Positions 1 to 5,144 of a DNA stretch of 6,328 bases are shown one piece after another. Origin of the DNA: Bacillota bacterium (GTDB lineage: Bacteria > Bacillota > Desulfitobacteriia > Desulfitobacteriales > JAJXUE01); the NCBI GenBank assembly GCA_021786555.1, contig JAJYNB010000114.1, positions 1-6,328 on the forward strand, read 5' to 3'. How positions within the stretch are numbered: the first letter of the stretch is position 1; each line of letters starts with the position of its first letter. Both the position numbers and the translations under genes were made by a program. The notes beneath the pieces were generated by a model. That model ran no database searches. It was not told the DNA's origin and saw only the letters and a list, made by a program, of their open reading frames with translations.

Positions 1-3
1 CTA

Positions 4-32
4 CAGTATATGAGCTGCCCCAAGGGGTGGTG
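4..32 (-). promoter_or_regulatory. Possible sigma-K-like promoter for a gene left of the window
   Basis: On the minus strand a CACC element (29-32) is followed after 17 bases from its AC by CATATACTG (4-12). Sigma-K promoters of Bacillus carry AC near -35 and CATANNNTA near -10; this site matches all of that except the last A. The start point would fall just beyond the window edge. The match is short and could be chance; it gains weight only because spoVFA, a sigma-K gene, often follows this cluster in spore formers. Confidence 0.25.
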
Positions 33-129
33 TCAGGGCAGGGCGCCAAGTATCTTCCACATTTATGCAATTACAAAAGAACAGGCATAATTCTTTCTGG
101 AACAAATCAAAATCATTACCCAGGCGAAT

Positions 130-147
130 GCCACAGGATTTTGTGGC
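130..147 (-). other. Small hairpin directly after the dapB stop
   Basis: Perfect 6-bp stem GCCACA/TGTGGC with a 6-base loop begins 4 bases after the dapB stop codon. No U-tract follows on either strand, so it is not a convincing intrinsic terminator. It may be an mRNA 3'-end or processing structure, or chance. Confidence 0.35.
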
Positions 148-151
148 GTAC

Positions 152-949
152 CTACATGATGTTTTCCAAACCCACTATCAGTCCTTGAATTTCAAGCACC
201 TTTTTAACCGCATGAATCACACCTGTCATATAGGTTTCACGGTTAAAGGCGTCATGCCGAATGGACAGCGTCTGGCCCAGGCCGCCAAAAATAACCTCCT
301 GGTGTGCAACGAGACCGGGCAGGCGGACACTATGGATGCGCAGGCCCTTGAATTCACCCCCTCGGACCCCTGGGAGCTTTTCGTACTCATCTGCATGCCC
401 TTGGCTCATTTCTGGCCGAACCGAAGCAATCATCTCGGCGGTTTTCAGACCGGTACCGGATGGCGCGTCAAGTTTCTGGTCGTGATGTAGTTCTATTATT
501 TCTACATGGGGAAAATATCTGGCTGCTTCCCGGGCAAAATTCATCATTAGAATAGCTCCGATAGAAAAATTGGGCGCAATGAAAGCGCCGGTCTGCAGCT
601 TCTCCGCCAGAGCGCGGATTTCAGCCATCTCATTATCGGTTAATCCCGTGGTACCGATTACCGGGCGCACCCCGTTCTCCAAAGCCAGCTTGCCGTTAGC
701 AAGAACCGATTTTGGGGTTGTGAAATCCACCATAACTTGAGCTCCGCTGGTTTTCAGGCTTTCTGCCGACAAGGCGGTAATTTTTATCCCTACCGGGTCA
801 GTTCCCGCCAATTGGCCTGCGTCGCTTCCCTGAAAGTGCGTGTCAGCCGCTCCTACAAGCAGTAACTCCTTATCGGCAATAACAGCCCTAACTACCTCCC
901 GTCCCATTTTACCGGTCGCCCCGGATACAAAAACCCTAATTTGCTCCAC
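152..949 (-). CDS. dapB: 4-hydroxy-tetrahydrodipicolinate reductase
   Basis: Cytoplasmic DapB reduces 4-hydroxy-tetrahydrodipicolinate to tetrahydrodipicolinate with NAD(P)H, in the pathway to meso-diaminopimelate and lysine. The 265-residue protein has the usual length. The N-terminal Rossmann fold shows GATGKMG (residues 10-16), D36 after the second strand, VDFTTP (74-79) and GTTGL (99-103). The C-terminal substrate domain has ELHHDQKLDAPSGT (153-166), where H155/H156 and K159 match the catalytic His and Lys of the family and the SGT loop binds substrate. The start is GTG at 949, with GGGAGG (958-963) 8 bases upstream; an overlapping ATG is out of frame. A terminator and promoter upstream make it its own transcription unit. 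In spore formers its substrate is also the precursor of dipicolinate, which fits the sporulation-gene neighbourhood. Confidence 0.97.
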   Translation of the reverse strand: MEQIRVFVSGATGKMGREVVRAVIADKELLLVGAADTHFQGSDAGQLAGTDPVGIKITALSAESLKTSGAQVMVDFTTPKSVLANGKLALENGVRPVIGTTGLTDNEMAEIRALAEKLQTGAFIAPNFSIGAILMMNFAREAARYFPHVEIIELHHDQKLDAPSGTGLKTAEMIASVRPEMSQGHADEYEKLPGVRGGEFKGLRIHSVRLPGLVAHQEVIFGGLGQTLSIRHDAFNRETYMTGVIHAVKKVLEIQGLIVGLENIM

Positions 950-1007
950 ATCTATTGCCTCCCGTAATAATTTTACTTTTGCAGGACATTAGGACAAAAA
1001 AATCCTA

Positions 1008-1043
1008 TTATTAGATTTTCTTATATTCGCTCATCATTGTCAA
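1008..1043 (-). promoter_or_regulatory. Probable sigma-A promoter of dapB
   Basis: Consensus -35 TTGACA (1038-1043) is followed after 17 bases by GAAAAT (1015-1020), a 4/6 match to TATAAT, in an AT-rich stretch. The start would be near 1008, leaving a leader of about 58 bases. The leader opens with a 5-bp hairpin TAGGA/TCCTA (990-994 with 1003-1007) and ends with the GGGAGG ribosome binding site. The -35 box lies only a few bases past the U-tract of the upstream terminator, so the two units are tightly insulated. Confidence 0.6.
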
Positions 1044-1049
1044 GAATAC

Positions 1050-1072
1050 AAAAAAAGCGCCATAGCGCTTTT
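1050..1072 (-). terminator. Intrinsic terminator of the ymxH unit
   Basis: On the minus strand AAAAGCGC-TATG-GCGCTTTT forms an 8-bp perfect stem with a 4-base loop, and the T-run continues to seven Ts before GTATTC. It lies about 137 bases beyond the ymxH stop and directly before the dapB promoter. Because the flanking A and T runs are symmetrical, some function on the plus strand is possible, but no plus-strand gene needs it. Confidence 0.85.
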
Positions 1073-1090
1073 CTCGATCTCAAAAGCCCA

Positions 1091-1202
1091 CCCCACAAAA
1101 GTAATGGGGTCCCTGCATGTTCATCTGACTGCCACATATGACCCAAGATCAGCGTTTTTCATCCCAATGGGTGACCCAAAAGGTCATAATTGTTTTGTGG
1201 GG
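1091..1202. repeat. 112-bp palindromic element with 10-bp terminal inverted repeats
   Basis: The sequence between the ymxH stop and its terminator is bounded by CCCCACAAAA (1091-1100) and TTTTGTGGGG (1193-1202), a perfect 10-bp inverted pair. Inside are TATGACC/GGTCATA (1137-1143 with 1182-1188), TGGGTGACCCA (1168-1178) and CCCAATGGG (1163-1171). TGACCCAARA occurs twice in direct orientation, exactly 33 bases apart (1139-1148, 1172-1181). An alternative local hairpin, ACCCC/GGGGT (1090-1094 with 1106-1110), competes with the outer stem. No ORF of credible length is present. It could be a structured mRNA 3' region, a miniature mobile element or a decayed transposon end; the sequence alone does not decide. 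Confidence 0.5.
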
Positions 1203-1208
1203 CACCAC

Positions 1209-1475
1209 TTACACTGAATATTTCTTGCCCCTTGATTCTCCCAAGTCGACAATGATTACCTCGCTGCCAATCTTTTTCACTGCAGGCCACGGAATAACCA
1301 GATAATCCCGCTCCCCGCCGAACAGCCCGCCCAGATAACCCCGGTTTGGCAGAATTAAGGACTCTATCTCGCCGCTTTCAGGTGAAATTACCAGGTCCGT
1401 TTCTCCGACTGAACCCAGTTTAGCCCCATCTGTCAGGTTGACTATTTCTTTGCCCACCAGGTCACTCATCAGCAT
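1209..1475 (-). CDS. ymxH: YlmC/YmxH-family PRC-barrel protein
   Basis: This 88-residue protein is a single PRC-barrel-like domain: SDLVGKEIVNLTDGAKLG (4-21) is the opening pair of strands, and then come EIESLILP, a glycine-rich loop (GYLGGLFGGE) and YLVIPWPAVKKIGSEVIIVDL (58-78). Length and motifs match the YlmC/YmxH family, found mainly in spore formers and named from the Bacillus ymxG-ymxH-spoVF region. No catalytic residues or signal peptide are evident; it is probably cytoplasmic. A molecular role is not established; PRC-barrels often mediate protein or RNA contacts. The start at 1475 has AGGAGG (1484-1489) 8 bases upstream, and this site overlaps the stop of the preceding gene (TGAGGAGG), implying coupled translation. 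Symbol assignment rests on family and context. Confidence 0.88.
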   Translation of the reverse strand: MLMSDLVGKEIVNLTDGAKLGSVGETDLVISPESGEIESLILPNRGYLGGLFGGERDYLVIPWPAVKKIGSEVIIVDLGESRGKKYSV

Positions 1476-1488
1476 CCCGCTAACCTCC

Positions 1489-1812
1489 TCAAATCGTCCG
1501 CTTCCTAATAAACTTCTGAAGCCTGATTAAGTAAGGTTGGACCAAGGCCAGCAGGATAGCTGCTACCGCCAGCGGATCCAGCCCAAAGCCCCAAGCCTTG
1601 ATTCTATCCGGCAGCTCCAAATTAACAAAGGAAGCAAAAAGCCCCAGAGCCAGGTAAATCCCCCCCGCTACCCCCACCAACTGCACCAGCGCCCTGGAAA
1701 AGGGCGAAGAAACAGGCTCAATGCTGCGCCGCATGTTCCAGAAGGCCCGTTCTTTGACCGCAAAATATCCCAAAACCAACAACGCAAGTAAAACAAGTCC
1801 GGAACCGGTCAT
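1489..1812 (-). CDS. Small multi-pass membrane protein of unknown function
   Basis: I do not recognise this 107-residue protein. It shows three hydrophobic segments, roughly residues 4-19, 41-63 and 78-96, joined by a basic loop (KERAFWNMRRSIEP, 20-33) and an ELPDRIKAWGFG loop, and ends in a basic tail (RLQKFIRKRTI). The positive-inside rule would put the first loop and the C terminus in the cytoplasm. There is no lipobox, cleavable signal or catalytic motif. The reading frame is supported by AGGAGG (1820-1825) 7 bases before the ATG and by the stop codon that merges into the ribosome binding site of ymxH. It is therefore probably co-translated with ymxH; a YmxH partner at the membrane is conceivable but not shown. 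Confidence 0.8.
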   Translation of the reverse strand: MTGSGLVLLALLVLGYFAVKERAFWNMRRSIEPVSSPFSRALVQLVGVAGGIYLALGLFASFVNLELPDRIKAWGFGLDPLAVAAILLALVQPYLIRLQKFIRKRTI

Positions 1813-1876
1813 ACCAACTCCTCCTGCTACATACCTATGCCAACCCGGCGCTGGCTATTCCCGGGCGCTATTACAA

Positions 1877-1914
1877 GAAATGCGCGCTTCGTTTTTCCTC
1901 AGCGCGCGCATTTC
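1877..1914. other. GC-rich hairpin with 11-bp stem
   Basis: GAAATGCGCGC (1877-1887) pairs perfectly with GCGCGCATTTC (1904-1914) around a 16-base loop. A shifted register, GCGCGCT with AGCGCGC, is also possible. On the minus strand only TTCTTGTAAT follows, so it is a poor terminator. It would lie in the leader of the 1812-1209 transcript if the promoter is upstream. It could stabilise or regulate that mRNA. Confidence 0.5.
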
Positions 1915-1928
1915 AGTGCCCGTGTTCG

Positions 1929-1957
1929 ATATACTCGGCTAAAGTTGCCGAGTATAT
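1929..1957. promoter_or_regulatory. 11-bp palindrome, candidate operator
   Basis: ATATACTCGGC (1929-1939) and GCCGAGTATAT (1947-1957) form a perfect 11-bp inverted repeat with a 7-base spacer. There is no U-tract on either side, so a terminator role is unlikely. The right arm contains TATACT on the minus strand (1951-1956), a 5/6 match to a -10 box, with TTGTTC (1972-1977) 15 bases upstream as a weak -35. A dimeric repressor site overlapping a promoter for the small membrane gene and ymxH would explain it; this is inference. Confidence 0.4.
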
Positions 1958-1976
1958 ACTTTCCTGAGGTAGAACA

Positions 1977-2012
1977 AAGGGATGTTGACGCTTTCTTGCG
2001 TCAACATCCCTT
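1977..2012 (-). terminator. Terminator after dut
   Basis: A perfect 15-bp stem, AAGGGATGTTGACGC (1977-1991) with its complement (1998-2012), encloses a 6-base loop. On the minus strand it is followed by TGTTCT, giving a broken U-tract (CTTTGTT). It starts about 30 bases beyond the dut stop and most likely ends the deacetylase-carboxypeptidase-protease-dut transcript. Confidence 0.75.
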
Positions 2013-2042
2013 CAACTGTGTCTATGGATGCCAACTTCTCCA

Positions 2043-2495
2043 TTAGGCCGAAGTTCCAGTGGAACCGAAACCTCCAGAGCCCCGTCCCGTCTCAGGCAGT
2101 TCTTCCACTTCAATCAAACTGGCTTGGGCAATTTTGTTAAACACCAGCTGAGCAATACGGTCACCCCGCCTAATCAAGAATGCCTCCTCCCCCAGGTTAA
2201 TAAGTATCACTTTTATTTCTCCCCGGTAATCAGCATCGATGGTCCCCGGGCTGTTTAAACAGGTTATTCCGTGCTTCAAAGCCAAACCGCTGCGAGGCCT
2301 GACTTGCCCTTCGTAACCAGATGGAATCCCCAGCATCAACCCTGTAGGAATCAGGCCTGTCTTTCCCGGTGATATTTCCACTGCCTGGTCTACCGCAGCC
2401 AGCAGGTCCAGACCTGCGGCCTGGTGAGACATGTAGCCAGGTAAAGGTAAGTCACTGCACAGGTTTACTGCTTCTACTCTAATCTTGTCTGTCAC
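2043..2495 (-). CDS. dut: dUTP diphosphatase (dUTPase)
   Basis: The enzyme hydrolyses dUTP to dUMP and diphosphate in the cytoplasm, keeping uracil out of DNA and feeding dTMP synthesis. All five motifs of the trimeric dUTPase family are present in 150 residues: I AGLDL (27-31), II RPRSGLAL (66-73), III PGTIDADYRGE (83-93) with D87 and Y90, IV RGDRIAQL (110-117), and V RGSGGFGSTG (138-147), the P-loop-like arm that closes over the triphosphate. Length is normal. The start is GTG at 2495, with AGGAGG (2503-2508) 7 bases upstream; the protease stop TAG is embedded in that site (TAGGAGG), so translation of the two is probably coupled. It is the last gene before a terminator. Confidence 0.97.
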   Translation of the reverse strand: MTDKIRVEAVNLCSDLPLPGYMSHQAAGLDLLAAVDQAVEISPGKTGLIPTGLMLGIPSGYEGQVRPRSGLALKHGITCLNSPGTIDADYRGEIKVILINLGEEAFLIRRGDRIAQLVFNKIAQASLIEVEELPETGRGSGGFGSTGTSA

Positions 2496-2506
2496 CGACT
2501 ATCCTC

Positions 2507-3772
2507 CTACAAACCCGACCTTACTACCATTTGCGAAAAGTCCAGGCCCAAGGAACCGGGGCCGATGGTGGTCAGAGTGAAATATTTGGGTTCCAGCAAG
2601 CGCTCTGCCAAGCTTTTTACATCCTGGACCTTCACCTGATTTATCTTGTCAACAACTTCGTCCAGGGAGATTATCCGGTCAAAACATAGTTCATTTTTTC
2701 CCAGCCGGCTCATCCTGCTGCTAACACTCTCCAAGCTCAGGTAAAGACTGCCTTTGATTTGCGCTTTGGTCCGCTCCAATTCCTGTGCAGAGATTCCTTC
2801 TGTTTTAAGTTTAGCCAACTCAGCCAAGATACAATCAATTACTTCCTCGCTGTTGGCAGGGCTGGTTCCGGCATAAATGGCGAACAGGCCGCTGTCCACA
2901 AAAGTGGAGTGGTATGAATACACCGAATAGGCCATGCCCCGTTCTTCCCGGATCTCCTGGAACAAGCGGGAACTAAGCCCTCCGCCCAGTATGTTATTTA
3001 ATACATGCAGGGGGTAGATGCTGGGATCATCCTGAGCCAAACCCGGCACACCCATGACTATTTGGGTCTGCTCAGTGTCTTTGCTGATGTGCTTGCTTAC
3101 GGGATAAACCGTGGGTTTGCTGTCCAAAATCCTCTTGCCATAACCGCCAAAAGCGCCAAAAACTGGTCCCAGTCTGTCGTAGGCCCGACGGTGGTCGATT
3201 TTGCCGGCGACAGCCACAACCAGATTTTGCGGCGTGTAATTGCGTTCCAGGAAACTCAAGACCTTGTCCCGGCTCATTTCCTCGATGCTCTTGCTGGTTC
3301 CGAGAATGGGTTGTCCCAACGGATGATCCCGCCAGATTGTTTGGGTAAAAACATCATGAATTAACTCATCGGGAGAGTCCTCATACATTTTTATTTCTTC
3401 AATAACAACTTTTTTTTCCTTGTCAATTTCTTTCGGCTCAAATCTGGAATTAAAATACATGTCACTCAGAACGTCTACAGCCAAGTCAAAGTCTTCATCC
3501 AGGATTTTGGCGTAATAACAGGTATATTCCTTGGTAGTAAAGGCATTAAGCTGCCCCCCTACCGCCTCTAAAGCTTCAGCGAGTTCCTTAGCGCTGCGCT
3601 TCCGGGTACCCTTGAACAACATGTGCTCAATGAAGTGGCTGATTCCCCGGTTATCCTCGCTTTCATCCCGGGTTCCGGCGCCAATCCACAAACCAATAGC
3701 CACAGACCTGACATTGGGTATTTCCTCAGTTACGATACGCACCCCGTTGGGGAGATTTTCCATTCTGTACAT
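2507..3772 (-). CDS. ymxG: M16 family zinc peptidase, YmxG (MlpA)-like
   Basis: This is a 421-residue single-chain M16B (insulinase/processing-peptidase) protein. From the ATG at 3772, the inverted zinc motif HFIEH is at 46-50 (ligands H46, H50; catalytic E49), and E126 in VVIEEIKMYED aligns with the third zinc ligand. The C-terminal half has the family signature GGGLSSRLFQEIREERGMAYSVYS (263-286), which holds the conserved Arg/Tyr pair. No signal peptide is seen. The Bacillus relative YmxG/MlpA lies at the same place near pnpA and ymxH; its substrates are not well defined. The frame stays open for 26 more codons to 3850, overlapping the carboxypeptidase stop, but only the ATG at 3772 has a ribosome binding site and gives the usual N terminus (MYRMENLPNGVRIV). 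It is transcribed with the genes on both sides. Confidence 0.93.
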   Translation of the reverse strand: MYRMENLPNGVRIVTEEIPNVRSVAIGLWIGAGTRDESEDNRGISHFIEHMLFKGTRKRSAKELAEALEAVGGQLNAFTTKEYTCYYAKILDEDFDLAVDVLSDMYFNSRFEPKEIDKEKKVVIEEIKMYEDSPDELIHDVFTQTIWRDHPLGQPILGTSKSIEEMSRDKVLSFLERNYTPQNLVVAVAGKIDHRRAYDRLGPVFGAFGGYGKRILDSKPTVYPVSKHISKDTEQTQIVMGVPGLAQDDPSIYPLHVLNNILGGGLSSRLFQEIREERGMAYSVYSYHSTFVDSGLFAIYAGTSPANSEEVIDCILAELAKLKTEGISAQELERTKAQIKGSLYLSLESVSSRMSRLGKNELCFDRIISLDEVVDKINQVKVQDVKSLAERLLEPKYFTLTTIGPGSLGLDFSQMVVRSGL

Positions 3773-3780
3773 ACGGCTCA

Positions 3781-3787
3781 CCTCTTT
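3781..3787 (-). promoter_or_regulatory. Ribosome binding site fixing the ymxG start
   Basis: AAAGAGG followed by 8 bases and the ATG at 3772. The upstream in-frame TTG (3850) and ATG (3847) have no purine-rich site before them, so the shorter protein is preferred. Confidence 0.7.
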
Positions 3788-3846
3788 GCTGTCGCCATCC
3801 ATTGGTATTTCGCCCCGGGCAAGAGAATTCCTGTCTACGCAACCCA

Positions 3847-5082
3847 TCAAGGCAAAATTAGTTTAGCATGGCTGACCAAGCGGTTTAACAATCCTCGGCG
3901 CTTGACAGTTGCGCCGGCATAAAGCTGGGCCTGGCCCAACATCTTGCCCCTCAACCAAAATTGAACCTCTCCCAAGCTTTCTCCTGCCTGGATCGGAGCG
4001 GTCTGAGGCCGGGACCACAGCACTTTTCGCTCGACCTTTTCCATATCTCCCGGGGCCGCCAGGAATTCAACTGTTTCACCCAGAATAGCCGGCACTTCCG
4101 CCGCCGACCCGTCAGCCACCGCAAACATACCAGCCTCATCCCCGGCCTCAGCCAATTTGACCGGCTGAAAGTGATTGAAGCCATATTCCAGCAGCTTCAT
4201 AGAGTCTGCGAACCTCCCCGGACTATCCAATACTGCCGCTATCAACTGACGGCCGTTCTTGGTGGCGGAAGAAACCAGGCATTTTCCTGCCGCATTGGTA
4301 GTACCAGTCTTTACTCCATCAGCAAATTCATACATCCATAGCAGTTTATTCGTATTGCGCACCGGTAAAGCAGATTGGGGTTCAACAAATTCTATTTCCG
4401 CTTCCTTAGTGCGAGTTATCTCTGCAAATCTTGGGAGGCGCATTCCATACCGTGCCATTAAAGCCAGATCGTAAGCTGTGGAATAATGGTCTGAGTTTGG
4501 TAAGCCGTTGGTATTGGCGAAATGGGTATCATAGGCCCCCAAGGTTTTGGCCTTAGCATTCATCAGCTTAACAAATATCTCTTCCGAGCCAGCTATATGT
4601 TCCGCAATAGCGACGCAGGCATCATTACCTGATTTGATGAGAGCCCCCTCAATTAAGTTGCCTAAGGTAAGTTTTTCACCCGGGTCAAGATAGATGCTGG
4701 CTTGTCCTACCCGTCCAGCTTTGTCACTCACCGTTACAATGTCGTCGGGATTGCCATACTCCAAAGCCAAAATAGTGGTCATAATCTTGGTGGTGCTCGC
4801 TGGCGGCCTCTTTTTATATGCTTGCTTTTCAAACAAAACCTGTCCTGTCTCTGCGTCAATCAGGACTGCGGCATTAGCGGTCAGCCTAATTGCTCCCGCT
4901 GTACCCTGAGTTTTTACGCTGCCGCCTTTTACCGGTTTGGCCTGCACCTTTCCCTTACTTTGCCTGGCAGCCGTACCAGGACCAGACGAAGACTTAGAGT
5001 TAGGGGCTCCAAGGCCAGGAAAAGCAGTACCACAGAGCAAACTTGCTGAAACAATCACCGTAAAAATATATCGTTTAAACAT
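3847..5082 (-). CDS. D-alanyl-D-alanine carboxypeptidase, serine-type, DacF-like (S11)
   Basis: This exported low-molecular-weight penicillin-binding protein removes the terminal D-Ala of peptidoglycan stem peptides. Its 411 residues begin with a signal peptide (KR, hydrophobic 5-22, probable cleavage after GLGA, 26) and a Ser/Lys/Gly-rich linker (27-64). The catalytic domain follows with STTK (96-99, nucleophile S96, K99), SGN (151-153) and KTG (258-260), the complete active-site triad of S11 peptidases. The rest (about 295-400) fits the beta-rich C-terminal domain of PBP5-type enzymes, ending in a short basic amphipathic tail (KRRGLLNRLVSHAKLILP) that could anchor it to the membrane. Context beside YlxY suggests a wall or spore-cortex role like DacF/DacB, but a vegetative role is possible. 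Its ribosome binding site (GGGGTGAAGT) is inside a hairpin. Confidence 0.95.
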   Translation of the reverse strand: MFKRYIFTVIVSASLLCGTAFPGLGAPNSKSSSGPGTAARQSKGKVQAKPVKGGSVKTQGTAGAIRLTANAAVLIDAETGQVLFEKQAYKKRPPASTTKIMTTILALEYGNPDDIVTVSDKAGRVGQASIYLDPGEKLTLGNLIEGALIKSGNDACVAIAEHIAGSEEIFVKLMNAKAKTLGAYDTHFANTNGLPNSDHYSTAYDLALMARYGMRLPRFAEITRTKEAEIEFVEPQSALPVRNTNKLLWMYEFADGVKTGTTNAAGKCLVSSATKNGRQLIAAVLDSPGRFADSMKLLEYGFNHFQPVKLAEAGDEAGMFAVADGSAAEVPAILGETVEFLAAPGDMEKVERKVLWSRPQTAPIQAGESLGEVQFWLRGKMLGQAQLYAGATVKRRGLLNRLVSHAKLILP

Positions 5083-5135
5083 TACTTCACCCCGCCAAAG
5101 ACAATCATTAGTTATTATTGCCTGGGGCGAAGTAA
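5082..5135 (-). promoter_or_regulatory. Hairpin burying the ribosome binding site of the carboxypeptidase gene
   Basis: On the minus strand ACTTCGCCCC (5124-5133) pairs with GGGGTGAAGT (5084-5093). Nine pairs are Watson-Crick and one is G-U; two further A-T pairs (5134-5135 with 5082-5083) take in the first base of the ATG. The 30-base loop can form a minor CAAT/ATTG stem (5102-5105 with 5117-5120). The 3' arm is the only Shine-Dalgarno-like sequence for the gene, so the structure should restrain initiation unless opened by translation, a protein or heat. The sequence shows only the potential to fold. Confidence 0.55.
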
Positions 5136-5144
5136 ATACCCTGT

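Larger units (their letters stand above)
1..151. other. Intergenic region downstream of dapB
   Basis: No gene start or recognisable product is visible here. On the minus strand it holds a 6-bp hairpin just after the dapB stop (130-147), a 6-bp inverted repeat TTATGC/GCATAA (63-68 with 85-90), a CCCC-AA-GGGG palindrome near 18-27 and a possible late-sporulation promoter at 4-32. There is no hairpin followed by a U-run, so transcription from dapB may continue leftwards. A short open stretch on the minus strand reaches the window edge, but I cannot support it as a gene. Confidence 0.5.
1813..2042. other. Structured intergenic region between dut and the small membrane gene
   Basis: This 230-base gap has no credible ORF. 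It contains three perfect stems in series: 1977-2012 (dut terminator), 1929-1957 (possible operator) and 1877-1914. Nearer the membrane-protein gene there is an imperfect direct repeat of GCGC-N-TATT type around 1845-1872. The promoter for the downstream pair of genes must lie here unless they depend on read-through. Confidence 0.6.

Noticed and set aside
1..60. T-box or riboswitch leader at the left edge
   Set aside because: The GC-rich palindromes there lack the conserved T-box (GGTGGNACCGCG-type) or lysine-riboswitch sequences.
65..490. Plus-strand open frame of 141 codons
   Set aside because: It lies mostly antisense to the well-supported dapB, has no ribosome binding site and no recognisable domain.
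1085..1188. Short minus-strand open stretch (ATG at 1188, 12 codons, then stop and a further open run)
   Set aside because: It lies within the palindromic element, has an in-frame TGA after 12 codons and no ribosome binding site; not supportable as a peptide gene.
3005..3364. Plus-strand open frame of 119 codons
   Set aside because: It is entirely antisense to the M16 protease gene and has no start signal or recognisable domain.
3773..3850. 26-residue N-terminal extension of the M16 protease
   Set aside because: The frame is open, but no ribosome binding site precedes the TTG or ATG there, and relatives begin at the MYR..LPNGVRIV sequence.
3961..4341. Plus-strand open frame of 126 codons
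   Set aside because: It is antisense to the carboxypeptidase gene and has no domain or ribosome binding site.
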